Of a DNA stretch of 29,544 nt, positions 1 to 8,437 are shown in pieces. The DNA is taken from NCBI GenBank assembly GCA_034178815.1, contig JAXFQS010000030.1, forward strand, positions 1 to 29,544, read 5' to 3'. The translations under genes and the position numbers were made by a program. Below the pieces are notes generated by a model, which saw nothing but the letters and a program-made list of their open reading frames with translations, had not been told where the DNA came from and did not search any database. Every line of letters starts with the position of its first letter. The first letter of the stretch is position 1. This stretch comes from JAXFQS01 sp034178815 (lineage in GTDB: Bacteria; Verrucomicrobiota; Kiritimatiellia; RFP12; DVOR01).

Positions 1-1080
1 CAACGCAAAGGGGTATTTAACATAATTCAACCATATTCCAGGCTTCGGCAGAATCGGCAGCCCGATTCCTAAAAGGGGCCACGGCGCCCCCATTCCCAAC
101 CCCAACAACAGAGGCAGACCAAGCGCCCAAATCGAGCCCCCGGCGTAGAGTGCACTCCCCAATAGCAGAACCGCCAAGACTATTGGAGATACGCACGCCC
201 CAGCCAGCAAGGCGCCAATCACCCCAGCAGTAAAACTGACTGCGATTCCCCGTTTCCCCGCATTGCGAGGCAGCCATCGGGAGAAATCAATCCGAACCAC
301 GCCCAGCACGGAAAGAGTTAGTAAGAAGAACAACCCCGCGACCGACGCATTGAACCAAACCGTCGACTGGATTGCCCCTAGAAAACCGCCCGTACTAATC
401 AGCAATCCGCCCAAAATCCCATAAGCCGAGGCTATTCCCAAGGCATAGGAAAGACCGTAAAGGAAGCCGCTCCGTCGACTCTTGCCAAAGCCCAATAGGG
501 CCACATTGATGGGCAGCATCGGCAGAACACAAGGCGTAAGATTCAATGACAGTCCAAGCAGGAAAATTGCAAAAGAGGTAAGAATCCAACCGTAGCGCGA
601 AACATAGGTCTGCAAGATATTCTCGTCCCCGTTGGGGCTCCGAAGAGTCGCTAGAAATTGGTCTGGGCTTTGCTGGCCCCCCCAGTAGTTGAAAGGCACC
701 TCAGGAGGGATTGCTTCGAGCAACGCCTTTGCGGTGATACGCTGAAATGGGGAGGAATGTGCATTGGTTCTGGAACCGTTTGTAGGCGGGGATGGCTCGT
801 CCAGCTTGGCAACTTTTCCCTCGACATCAATCACCCACTGTTCCGTTTTCGGCAATAGGCAAGTACCGTCTGCCGTGCACCCCTGCCAGCGCACAGATAG
901 GCGTTCCGGGAGTTTCGGTTGCCACACATACCGGGTCAATGTGTTGGTCACAATCTCCGGCAGAGGAACCGAAGACGAGAGGATGTGCAACTCTTCTCCA
1001 GCCCCAACCGTTATCTGAAGTTGCGCATGCGGCTTAGCGAAAGTGAGGGAGAATGCAAATAGCAAAGGGATGGCAAACAT
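1..1080 (-). CDS. dsbD: DsbD-like thiol:disulfide interchange protein, 3' end cut by window
   Basis: This reading frame is open from an ATG at 1080 to the window edge (360 residues, no stop seen). It begins with a signal peptide (about residues 1-16), then a periplasmic domain with the pair C68/C74 in a WQGCxxxxxC setting, like the DsbD alpha domain. A membrane domain follows with C184 in LTPCVLPMLP and C296 in AGACVSPI, the two intramembrane cysteines that carry electrons in DsbD. In this family electrons pass from cytosolic thioredoxin across the inner membrane to periplasmic targets, including apocytochrome c. The C-terminal thioredoxin-like domain would lie outside the window. The murG stop and this ATG are one base apart (TGATATG), so the genes are probably translationally coupled. 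ResB-like and di-heme cytochrome genes in the same operon fit a role in cytochrome c maturation. ScsB-type proteins are an alternative within the same family. Confidence 0.88.
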   Translation of the reverse strand, partial: MFAIPLLFAFSLTFAKPHAQLQITVGAGEELHILSSSVPLPEIVTNTLTRYVWQPKLPERLSVRWQGCTADGTCLLPKTEQWVIDVEGKVAKLDEPSPPTNGSRTNAHSSPFQRITAKALLEAIPPEVPFNYWGGQQSPDQFLATLRSPNGDENILQTYVSRYGWILTSFAIFLLGLSLNLTPCVLPMLPINVALLGFGKSRRSGFLYGLSYALGIASAYGILGGLLISTGGFLGAIQSTVWFNASVAGLFFLLTLSVLGVVRIDFSRWLPRNAGKRGIAVSFTAGVIGALLAGACVSPIVLAVLLLGSALYAGGSIWALGLPLLLGLGMGAPWPLLGIGLPILPKPGIWLNYVKYPFAL

Positions 1081-1081
1081 A

Positions 1082-2128
1082 TCAACCTCCGCGTTCCAGC
1101 AGTTGACAGATTTCTTTCGTCGCATCGGGCACGGCCAACTCCTTCAGAGCACTTCCCATACGGGTCAAACGAGGGCGATCAGAGGCAAAAGCCTTTAGTA
1201 GCGCGGTGAGTTTTTCTGGGGTGAGGTCGGCTTGCGGGCAAAGTAATGCTCCGCCGCATTGACTCATAGCCTGCGCGTTGAGTGTTTGGTGGTCATTCAT
1301 CGCGGAGGGCAATGGAATCAGGATGGCCGGCTTGCCGAGTGCACAGAGTTCGAAGCAGGTAGAAGCCCCGGCGCGGGCGATAACCAAATCGGCGGAGGCG
1401 TAGGCAGCCCCCATATCCGCTATGAAGGGCGAAACGAGATGGCGAATGCCAACCTTGGAGTAGCGGGCGTCCAAATCTGCGGCATCGGCTCGTCCGCATT
1501 GGTGTATCACGCGGATAGATTCAGATGGAAGCGAGCAAAGAGCATCAGCTGCCAATTCGTTTACTGCGTGAGCCCCTTGGCTGCCGCCTGTAATCAAGAT
1601 GGTAAGGTTGGTATCATCTGGTGGAAAGTCCGGCAATGGCGGCCGGGCAAACACGCTAGTCCGCACGGGCAATCCGGTGCAGGACACCGTCCGTCCGGGA
1701 AAACAGTTTCGGGTCGAGGGGAAACTTACGGCTATGTGTGAAGCGAACCTAGCTAGGAAGCGAATGGCTTTGCCCGGAACGGCATTGGCTTCGTGTAGGT
1801 TGACGGGTATGTGGAGGAGACACGCGGCCAAGACTGGGGGAAGGCTGGTGTAGCTGCCCATTGCAAGGATTGCGTCTGGTCTATTCCTTCGAAGTTCCCG
1901 GATGCAATGCAGGACAACGAGCGGAATACGCATTAGACCTTTGGCATTGAGTCTTGGCGCGCCGGTCTCGAAGATGGCTCCGTCCCAGTCGTGTTTGGTC
2001 GAATCTTCGATAGCCCGCCCCGAGAACCAAACGGTGACTTGGTGGCCTCTTCTTTTTAGGGCGTTTGCCACAGCCAAGCCCGGAAAGACATGGCCGCCAG
2101 TGCCGCCGCAAGCGATTACGAAGTTCAT
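1082..2128 (-). CDS. murG: MurG, lipid II-forming GlcNAc transferase
   Basis: MurG transfers GlcNAc from UDP-GlcNAc to lipid I to make lipid II on the inner face of the inner membrane. The 348-residue protein has the N-terminal glycine-rich loop CGGTGGHVFPG (about residues 6-16), a second GGSQGAHAVNE loop in mid-protein, and the donor-binding stretch SADLVIARAGASTCFE followed by GKPAILIPLP, all typical of GT28/MurG. The length is normal for the family. I chose the ATG at 2128 because AAGGA (2137-2141) lies eight bases upstream and the protein begins directly with the Rossmann strand; a longer frame to 2272 only adds 48 unlikely residues overlapping murJ. It follows murJ by 11 bases, linking lipid II synthesis with its flippase. 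Confidence 0.96.
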   Translation of the reverse strand: MNFVIACGGTGGHVFPGLAVANALKRRGHQVTVWFSGRAIEDSTKHDWDGAIFETGAPRLNAKGLMRIPLVVLHCIRELRRNRPDAILAMGSYTSLPPVLAACLLHIPVNLHEANAVPGKAIRFLARFASHIAVSFPSTRNCFPGRTVSCTGLPVRTSVFARPPLPDFPPDDTNLTILITGGSQGAHAVNELAADALCSLPSESIRVIHQCGRADAADLDARYSKVGIRHLVSPFIADMGAAYASADLVIARAGASTCFELCALGKPAILIPLPSAMNDHQTLNAQAMSQCGGALLCPQADLTPEKLTALLKAFASDRPRLTRMGSALKELAVPDATKEICQLLERGG

Positions 2129-2139
2129 TGGGAGATTCC

Positions 2140-3744
2140 TTATTGTGATGGTGTGCGGCGGTTGCGAATGGATTGGAGTGCAACTTGGAACGCCTGAAAA
2201 TCCTGGGGCATCGCGAACCGCAGAAGAGCAATGTAGAGGAGTGCTGCAAAGGCACCAGCGACCGCCAGCCAAAGCAACCTTGCCAGTTTAGCGCAATCAG
2301 TCGAAGCGGTCTGCAATAAAAGCCAAGCGGCTCCGACGGAGAGGAAGGCACAGAGGGTAGCCTTGAGTGCCGTCGGGAGAATTGCGTGCCACGAAATCAA
2401 CGCGTGGCGGCGGTTGAGAATGCGGGTCGAGATGAGCACATTCACGAGGCTGCACAAGACTGTCGAAAGGGTAAGGCCTACATGTTTGAAAGGCGAGGGG
2501 AGGAGGAAGACGGAGACCAGATTGAGCGAGAGGTTGAGCCCGATGCAGGCGATGCTGATCTTCATTGGAGTGCGTGAGTCCTTCAGCGCAAAGAAGATTG
2601 GCGTGACGCATTTTTGTGCCGAGAAGACGAACATTCCTGGGGCAAACGCAAGCACGGCCAATCCGGTATAGTAGAGCGAGTCGGCGGCAAACTTTCCGTC
2701 CGGCCAGACATAAACCGCATCGGTCAGATGCCATGGCAGAAGGGTCATCGCCATCAGTACCGGAGCGGTAATCAGCGACAAATGGCGGAGGTTCTCCGAT
2801 AGGGCGGATCGGATTGCCTGGAAATCGTTCAAGGCGGCGGCCCGGCTGTAGACCGGAAGAAGGACGGTCGCGAACGCGGTCGAGAACATTCCCAGCGGGA
2901 GGTAGGCGATTCGATCGGCATACTCCAGCGCGGCAGGTGCCCAGGGCTCTGCATGAAAGGCTAGTACGCCATCGAGGCACATATTGATTTGATCGAGCCC
3001 CGATCCTAGTATGGTTGGGGCTAGAAGGGTTAGTACCTGCCTCACCTTGGGCTGCGCAAGCGCGCGGCGAAATGCGTAGCAAGGGCGCAGGCGCAGACCT
3101 GCTCGGTGGAGTTCGGGAAGTTGGAACAACAGTTGCACTACGCCAGCCAAAAGGATGGCGTAGGAGACAAACTGTATCCGAATCAGTTCGTCCTTCGAGA
3201 TGAATGGGCAGATGATCAGCGCCGCCCCCCAGACGATGTTGAGCACGCAGGGGGTCAGTGACGGGATGGTGAAACGATCGACGGAATTGAGCATCCCCGA
3301 AAGGATGGCTGTTTGGCAAATCAGGAGTGCGTAGGGCAACATGATGCGTGCCAGAAAGAGAATCTGAACCCATCGGGAACCATCTGGCAACCAGGACTCG
3401 ACCAGCAAACTGACCGCGATTGCCGACGCGACCAGCACCGCGAGAACAATGCTTTGCAGCCCCGCCACCATTCCGGCAAAGCGCGTTGCAGACTCTTTAC
3501 CCTCCTTGAGAAGCGTTTCGCTGAAGACCGGAATAAAGGCATTGGTCAGTGCCCCCTCGCCAAAGAGCCGGCGGAAAAGGTTCGGCAAACGGAAGGCCAC
3601 GACAAACGCCGATTGGAGCGAACTGGTGCCGAATAGGTACGCCATAAGCAATTCGCGCCCAAGTCCGCCAATGCGTGAGATTGCCGTCATCAGACTAATG
3701 ATTCCGGCGTGGCGCAAAACCGCATTTCCCTGGGAACGCTTCAC
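2140..3744 (-). CDS. murJ: MurJ, lipid II flippase (MviN family)
   Basis: MurJ moves lipid II across the inner membrane for peptidoglycan synthesis. The 534-residue protein is rich in membrane segments (about 14 expected in the family). Its N-terminus matches the family closely: the SLMTAISRIGGLGRELLMA stretch, then FRLPNLFRRLFGEGALTNAF at about residues 52-71. The start is GTG, whose last two bases overlap the lpxK stop as GTGA (3741-3744), so expression is probably coupled to lpxK. Full length, with no sign of damage. The next gene, murG, makes its substrate. Confidence 0.96.
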   Translation of the reverse strand: MKRSQGNAVLRHAGIISLMTAISRIGGLGRELLMAYLFGTSSLQSAFVVAFRLPNLFRRLFGEGALTNAFIPVFSETLLKEGKESATRFAGMVAGLQSIVLAVLVASAIAVSLLVESWLPDGSRWVQILFLARIMLPYALLICQTAILSGMLNSVDRFTIPSLTPCVLNIVWGAALIICPFISKDELIRIQFVSYAILLAGVVQLLFQLPELHRAGLRLRPCYAFRRALAQPKVRQVLTLLAPTILGSGLDQINMCLDGVLAFHAEPWAPAALEYADRIAYLPLGMFSTAFATVLLPVYSRAAALNDFQAIRSALSENLRHLSLITAPVLMAMTLLPWHLTDAVYVWPDGKFAADSLYYTGLAVLAFAPGMFVFSAQKCVTPIFFALKDSRTPMKISIACIGLNLSLNLVSVFLLPSPFKHVGLTLSTVLCSLVNVLISTRILNRRHALISWHAILPTALKATLCAFLSVGAAWLLLQTASTDCAKLARLLWLAVAGAFAALLYIALLRFAMPQDFQAFQVALQSIRNRRTPSQ

Positions 3745-4928
3745 GGATTTGCACTCCGTGCCTGACTGAAACAGATGTGCTCGACTGCGTCTTGAAAGTT
3801 TTGTGCGCCTCTTAGAATTTCAATGTTTACGCGCAAGAAATAGACCGGGATCGCGGTCGAGGACAACTGCGGAAAACGGACAGCATCCTTTTCTGTCGTA
3901 ATCAACGCATCGGCCCCCAGATCGGCCGCCTTGTTGATGGCTCCGAGTACCTCGGAGGAGGTGTAGCGGTGGTGGTCGGCAAAACGCTCCGTACGCAGAA
4001 TCGTTCCGCCGAGTTGCCGCAGAAAGTTTTCGAAACCTTGGGGCACGGCAATACCTGAAAGCGCAGCCAGTTTCTTCCCTCGCAACCATTCAAGCGGCTC
4101 CTGTTCATGGGTATAGAGACGGGAAAGAAAGCGCGGCGCATGGCAACATTCGATTATTTCGGCTCGGGGGTTGAGTTCTTTAAAACGCTGGCGCAGGAGG
4201 GCGCTTTTACCCTTCGATTTCGTAATGAAAATGAAGTCTGCCCTGGCTATGGCCGAGACCTTTTCACGCAGAATCCCGCGGGGAAGAAGATGGCCATTCC
4301 CAAATGGGTTGGTACTGTCGACTAGGACGATTTCGTGGGAATGTCGAAGTCGTCGATATTGGAATCCATCGTCTAGAATCAAGGTGTCGCAACCAAACCG
4401 GCGAATGGCATATTGCGCCGATTTGACACGGTCGCGATCGACCAGCACGACGACTCCTGGCAGGTTGTTCGCCAGCATATAAGGCTCGTCTCCTCCCATT
4501 TCGCTGTCGAGCAGAATGCGTTTACCGTCGCTGACGATGCGTGGGGGCGTAATGCGGTCGCAGAAAACCCTCTGCCAGAACGGAAGTTCCTTCTTTCGGT
4601 ATCCTCTAGAAAGGATGGCGACTTTCCGGTTTCGGCGCAGGAGTTCGCGGGCAAATATCTCGACCACCGGCGTCTTTCCAGTACCGCCAGCAGTGACATT
4701 CCCTATGCTGATGACCTGCGCCCCAAGTGCGTGCTCGCGAAGAATTCCCGAGCGGTAGGCGAAATGGCGCACGGCAACCACAAGACCGAAAAGTTTCGAA
4801 ATGGCGTTGAGGAAGTCTAGAAAGAGTTTGATCCAACCAGTATGCCCTTGGTCAGCCCCTTCCTGCTGGATGAGGTTGACCAAATAAGATTCGAGGCGTT
4901 CGATGTTGCGGGGATGTTTGCGTGACAT
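3741..4928 (-). CDS. lpxK: LpxK, tetraacyldisaccharide 4'-kinase
   Basis: LpxK phosphorylates the 4' position of the lipid A disaccharide precursor at the inner membrane. The 395-residue protein has an N-terminal hydrophobic/amphipathic segment (about 30-60), the P-loop GNVTAGGTGKTP (about 76-87), and the DDGFQYRRLRH motif, which is characteristic of LpxK. Family members are usually 310-350 residues, so this one has a slightly long N-terminus; the ATG at 4928 is kept because the ResB-like gene ends two bases upstream. The 3' end overlaps murJ by four bases. Its presence implies a lipopolysaccharide outer membrane. Confidence 0.95.
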   Translation of the reverse strand: MSRKHPRNIERLESYLVNLIQQEGADQGHTGWIKLFLDFLNAISKLFGLVVAVRHFAYRSGILREHALGAQVISIGNVTAGGTGKTPVVEIFARELLRRNRKVAILSRGYRKKELPFWQRVFCDRITPPRIVSDGKRILLDSEMGGDEPYMLANNLPGVVVLVDRDRVKSAQYAIRRFGCDTLILDDGFQYRRLRHSHEIVLVDSTNPFGNGHLLPRGILREKVSAIARADFIFITKSKGKSALLRQRFKELNPRAEIIECCHAPRFLSRLYTHEQEPLEWLRGKKLAALSGIAVPQGFENFLRQLGGTILRTERFADHHRYTSSEVLGAINKAADLGADALITTEKDAVRFPQLSSTAIPVYFLRVNIEILRGAQNFQDAVEHICFSQARSANP

Positions 4929-4930
4929 GG

Positions 4931-5569
4931 CTACCGGCGAAATAGTTGGAGGGTTCGTAGCATCAAGCCGAAAAGAAAGAGGCAGGCTCCTACCAATACA
5001 ATCGGGCAGGAGGAGTCGCGGCTGGCTTCAATGACAGAGTAGAGTCCCCCATCCGTCTGCCCCCAACTCATCTGATACAGCCACCATCCGGCTTCAATGT
5101 GAGGGTGGTTGACGCGCACTTGAACCTGCTTTCTCCCCGCCTTCGAGGCAATCGAAAGAGTACTCTGGAAATCGCTCGGTGTCTCAGTATGCGGGTGGTT
5201 GAAGATCTCAAAGTTCTCAAGCGTAATCGAAAAGGGAAGTTGGTGTTTGGGATGCGTTCCACTGGTGTCCCAAACATAATGGCCTGAATCCCCCGGACGC
5301 AGGGGAATGATTCCCTGTGTCGCACGATGCGTTCCTGCCAAAGAACCAACAAGCACGATGGCAAGGCCTGCATGAATCAAAGCAGACCACCAGCACCTAC
5401 GGCACGCGGCCTTGAGAGCAATCGAAAGAAGCAGTAGTATGAGCGCCGACGCACTTAGCCACCCCATTGTACCGAAGTCGAAATAGGGGAGGGGAGATGT
5501 TGCGAAGCAGGCCAGTAGCAGCGAAGCCACAGCGCCCAGAAGGGATAGTGCAAAGGCTAACAGCAACAT
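4931..5569 (-). CDS. ResB-like cytochrome c biogenesis protein (short form)
   Basis: The 212-residue protein has three N-terminal membrane segments (about residues 1-23, 34-54, 62-80), a periplasmic domain, and one C-terminal membrane segment (about 188-206). This is the ResB/Ccs1 layout. In the periplasmic domain, PFSITLENFEIFNHP and VRVNHPHIEAGWWLYQMSWG match the conserved blocks of ResB, including the N-P...G...YQ pattern near the end. ResB works with CcsA/ResC in System II, which attaches heme to apocytochromes c outside the membrane; no CcsA gene is in this window. Full-size Bacillus ResB is over 500 residues, so this is a compact version. It lies five bases after the RidA-like gene and two before lpxK. 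The family assignment rests on topology and those motifs. Confidence 0.78.
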   Translation of the reverse strand: MLLLAFALSLLGAVASLLLACFATSPLPYFDFGTMGWLSASALILLLLSIALKAACRRCWWSALIHAGLAIVLVGSLAGTHRATQGIIPLRPGDSGHYVWDTSGTHPKHQLPFSITLENFEIFNHPHTETPSDFQSTLSIASKAGRKQVQVRVNHPHIEAGWWLYQMSWGQTDGGLYSVIEASRDSSCPIVLVGACLFLFGLMLRTLQLFRR

Positions 5570-5574
5570 AGTTC

Positions 5575-6396
5575 TCAGGCCAGGGCCTCCATCTCAAATG
5601 TGAGTTCCTCGCGGCAGATATCGGCAACCATTGTATGCAAGGGGATCCGCGCCAATCCCCGTGCGTGGCGAATGCGCTCCCAGATTGGCAGGTCTGACGG
5701 ATTTTTAAGGTACGCCACGGCATAGCGCAAATCCTGCCATTGCCGGCCATTGTCCTGTAAAATTGCCTCGACTACATCAAGCGTATGGTTGATTTGCGCG
5801 CTGGTGTCGCCCTGGTGCAGGCTCTTGCCATTGGCGCCAATGCTGGCCGTTCCGGATAGGGCAAGCAGGTCGCTCGAGGAGCCGGAAATGCGGACGGCAC
5901 GGGCAAAGGTGGAGCGATAATCCGTCGCCGGGTTCTGCAATGGAGATGGGCGTTGGACAATTTGTGTTCCTGCTGCCGGTTTGACTGCCCACACGGCGGC
6001 GGTCAAGGCTGATTGCGATACATTGGCACAGCCAATTCCCGTGCTGGCGGGGATAAAGCCAGGGGCAAGGCGGGGCAAACAGTAGGCATCGCGAGCTGCA
6101 TTGAAGAGCGGATACCAGGCGGTAATTTTGTCGAGATAAAACCAAGTACGAACGACATGCGCATATGTCAACCCTTCGGCCCGCAACCAAGCTTCGATTT
6201 GGCTGTAGAGGTTGGTAACTTGTTCCTCAGGAGGTAGGCACGAATTGTGTGGTATTAAACCGACAGCGAGGTAAGAAGTACCATCTTCAGGGGGCAAGGC
6301 AAACAACTCATTGGGGATGGCCGAGAAGGCATAGGGCGTCCTTGGGGAAATCAGATTGATGGCGTTGCGTGCAGGGGTATTGCAGGTCAGAAGCAT
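5575..6396 (-). CDS. Two-domain RidA/chorismatase-like (FkbO/XanB2-type) protein
   Basis: The 273-residue protein contains two YjgF/RidA-like folds in tandem. The first half has VVRTWFYLDKI followed by FIPASTGIG; the second half has LLALSGTASIG and ends with ICREELTFEMEALA. These resemble chorismatases of the FkbO/Hyg5/XanB2 group, which hydrolyse chorismate to (dihydro)hydroxybenzoates and carry an essential glutamate very near the C-terminus. It is shorter than characterised chorismatases (about 330-345 residues), so it may instead be an uncharacterised RidA-like enzyme. I chose ATG 6396 because it sits one base after the cytochrome stop (TGATATG, the same junction as murG/dsbD); an in-frame ATG at 6438 would add 14 residues. 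Neither start has a good ribosome-binding site. Sitting between a c-type cytochrome and ResB, it could supply a hydroxybenzoate for quinone or pigment synthesis, but that is a guess. Confidence 0.72.
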   Translation of the reverse strand: MLLTCNTPARNAINLISPRTPYAFSAIPNELFALPPEDGTSYLAVGLIPHNSCLPPEEQVTNLYSQIEAWLRAEGLTYAHVVRTWFYLDKITAWYPLFNAARDAYCLPRLAPGFIPASTGIGCANVSQSALTAAVWAVKPAAGTQIVQRPSPLQNPATDYRSTFARAVRISGSSSDLLALSGTASIGANGKSLHQGDTSAQINHTLDVVEAILQDNGRQWQDLRYAVAYLKNPSDLPIWERIRHARGLARIPLHTMVADICREELTFEMEALA

Positions 6397-6397
6397 A

Positions 6398-8269
6398 TCA
6401 GAGGGAGAGAATGTAGATTTCCAGCGCCTGAAGTTCATCCGGGGTTAGTAGAGAGGTTCGTCCGTGGCTGTCGTGCGGATTGTCCACGGTCAGCAACTCG
6501 CGTATCGACAAGGAGCGGCCATCGTAAAGGTATGGCGGAGTTCTCCAGACCTCCCTGAGCGTCGGTGTGTCGAAAACCCGGTTCGTCTCGTTACCAACGC
6601 CCAACCCCAAATCGAATGGACGCCTATTGGTGTAGAGGCCTCTCTCTTCGGGATGGCAGAAGGCACAGCCAGACTTGGAAAAGACGGCTTTCCCTTGGGT
6701 AAGTAGCGGATGCTTGGCGTAGGGGCTGACGGGGGCTTGCAAGGGCATTTCGTGTACATAGGCATCAAGACAAAGGGCATCTTCTTCGGGGCGGGTGACA
6801 AACTGGATATGTCTCAGACCTGCTCGATTGCAGGCCTCCATATTGGCGCGAATACCGGTAATCATCGTCGGCGGCGTCAAGTCGGAGAGAAAGAGGCTTT
6901 TAGTCTGCTTGGGATTGCCCAACCCATCATTGAGCAAGTCCCAGTTGAGCCCGTCGGCACGGCCATCAGGGTGGCAACTGGCGCACGACTGCCATTTTTG
7001 GAAACACATCGAAGCGTCGTTGAACAGCATCTCGCCACGACGGGCACGGCAGGCAGAAAGGTCGTCCGGCTGACCGTTTGGAGCGATTGTGCGGATATGC
7101 GGCTCAGAAACAAGAGGAACAATGGCCACGACACCACTATAGTAGAGGGGTATAACCAATGTCTGATTATCGGCGAACCGCACACCGTGGGGGCCATCGC
7201 CAGGAAGCGGAATACGCCGTCGAATGCCGTTGAGAAAGGTCAAGTCATAGGGAACATCCTCAGGCTTCTCTGAGACGGCATTGACGCGTTTTCCCTCTTT
7301 CAGTCGTTCCAACTTCCGATGCAGAGCAGAACGATCTATGACGCTGACCTCCCTTGTTCCGGCATGTGTCACGGCTAGGTAGCGACCATCTGGCGAGACG
7401 GCAACGCCCCAAGGATTAGCCGCACCAAGATCCACTTCGTCCAGCAGAACAGTATTGACATATGCGCCAGAAAACCCATCGAAAATGGATAGCGCAGCCG
7501 TATTCATCCACCCGCGTTCCAGCTGCGTTGTCGGCAACTGGTTGCGGCCGAGCGTATGCGTCACATAGACGAACCGGTGGTCGGGTGAAGAGGTAATCCC
7601 TCTGACGCCTGTCGCGCCACAGGGAAGGGGAATATGGCGTAGCACCTGATAACGCGCAGGATCGATCAGGCTGACTCTTGCCGAGACGCACCTATTGGTC
7701 GCCGGCTCAAGGGGAAGGTGATTGGCAACGAACAAGAGGCGGTTGGAAACGCCCATTGCCACACCGATGGGCTGATGATGGCAGGGTATGGAGGCGAGCC
7801 GCTGGAGGGTTTCCGGATGGTAGGCTTCGAGGGTTCCCGAATAGCGACAAGGAACCCAGATTGTTGTGCCATCGTAGAGCGGCGACATTGCCCCGGCTCC
7901 AGTTGGAACGGTTGGCGGGATTGGGTTGAAAATGCGTCGCCAAAAGGACTGTCGACGGGGGCTACCATCGGCATTCAATAGGCTCAGTTGTCCGTAGGGT
8001 TCGTCCTTGGGGCTGGCCGTGACTATCAGCGTATCGTTGGGGCCTGCAGCAATACCTGTCGGGCACTCCGATATGGGAATGGTTCGTAGCAATTTAGCCT
8101 GGGCCGCATCTACAACCAGCAAGGACGGTGCGGTTGCAGTGGTGATCCAAGCTGTTTTGTCTGCGGCACATTCAACGGCATCGGGGGAGAGCCAGGTTGT
8201 TTGAATTGCCAGAAGCGGCAGGAGAAGCAGCGTATGCGACATGGACGGGGCAGACGAATGGTTCAACAC
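6398..8269 (-). CDS. Beta-propeller/di-heme cytochrome c (MauG/CcpA-like) fusion, secreted
   Basis: The 623-residue protein starts with a signal peptide (the hydrophobic core is SHTLLLLPLLAI). About 380 residues of YVTN/beta-propeller repeats follow (SPDHRFVYVTHT, SPDGRYLAVTHA, GPHGVRFADNQTLVIPLYY). The C-terminal part has two heme c sites, CASCH (C429-H433) and CAFCH (C535-H539), and ends with FDTPTLREVWRTPPYLYDGR, which resembles the closing segment of MauG and di-heme cytochrome c peroxidases. Propeller-plus-di-heme proteins are known in several bacterial groups, mostly without a defined substrate. The start is GTG at 8269 with GGAG four bases upstream; the Met at 8242 would still leave a signal peptide but has no ribosome-binding site. 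It is the first gene of the operon and would depend on the ResB-like and DsbD-like proteins encoded downstream for maturation. The redox substrate is unknown. Confidence 0.85.
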   Translation of the reverse strand: MLNHSSAPSMSHTLLLLPLLAIQTTWLSPDAVECAADKTAWITTATAPSLLVVDAAQAKLLRTIPISECPTGIAAGPNDTLIVTASPKDEPYGQLSLLNADGSPRRQSFWRRIFNPIPPTVPTGAGAMSPLYDGTTIWVPCRYSGTLEAYHPETLQRLASIPCHHQPIGVAMGVSNRLLFVANHLPLEPATNRCVSARVSLIDPARYQVLRHIPLPCGATGVRGITSSPDHRFVYVTHTLGRNQLPTTQLERGWMNTAALSIFDGFSGAYVNTVLLDEVDLGAANPWGVAVSPDGRYLAVTHAGTREVSVIDRSALHRKLERLKEGKRVNAVSEKPEDVPYDLTFLNGIRRRIPLPGDGPHGVRFADNQTLVIPLYYSGVVAIVPLVSEPHIRTIAPNGQPDDLSACRARRGEMLFNDASMCFQKWQSCASCHPDGRADGLNWDLLNDGLGNPKQTKSLFLSDLTPPTMITGIRANMEACNRAGLRHIQFVTRPEEDALCLDAYVHEMPLQAPVSPYAKHPLLTQGKAVFSKSGCAFCHPEERGLYTNRRPFDLGLGVGNETNRVFDTPTLREVWRTPPYLYDGRSLSIRELLTVDNPHDSHGRTSLLTPDELQALEIYILSL

Positions 8270-8281
8270 TTGTCTCCACCC

Positions 8282-8309
8282 ATTTTACACGATTGGCGTG
8301 AAAAAACAA
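8282..8309 (-). promoter_or_regulatory. Putative promoter of the cytochrome-to-dsbD operon
   Basis: On the minus strand TTGTTT (8304-8309) and TAAAAT (8282-8287) are separated by 16 bases. Transcription would start only about 5-8 bases before the GTG at 8269, giving a very short leader that still holds part of the GGTGGAG ribosome-binding site. This is the only good candidate I see upstream of the seven-gene run. Confidence 0.5.
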
Positions 8310-8402
8310 GGTTATTCCTCACAAAAGGGAGCGCGCAAGATGATTGATATAATGTCGCATAATGTCTGTTATGGATAATTATCACCTGATTGGGGCTTTT
8401 GC

Positions 8403-8431
8403 TTGCCGAGGCCGGGAAAATCAACTATACT
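8403..8431 (+). promoter_or_regulatory. rsmE promoter, possibly leaderless
   Basis: TTGCCG (8403-8408) and TATACT (8426-8431) lie 17 bases apart, the same arrangement as three other promoters in the window. The expected transcription start is 6-7 bases after the -10, which falls on or next to the A of the ATG at 8438. No Shine-Dalgarno sequence is present, in line with a leaderless message. Confidence 0.65.
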
Positions 8432-8437
8432 GCAACT

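Noticed and set aside
2297..3373. Long open frame of 358 codons on the minus strand inside murJ
   Set aside because: It lies entirely within murJ in another frame, its translation is rich in Arg/Pro/Ser without motifs, and murJ is clearly the real gene.
6397..6438. ATG at 6438 as start of the RidA/chorismatase-like gene
   Set aside because: It would overlap the cytochrome gene by 41 bases without a ribosome-binding site, whereas 6396 follows the stop by one base like other junctions in the operon. It cannot be fully excluded.
6710..7273. Plus-strand frame of 187 codons opposite the di-heme cytochrome
   Set aside because: Antisense shadow of a gene with intact heme motifs; no ribosome-binding site or recognisable domain.
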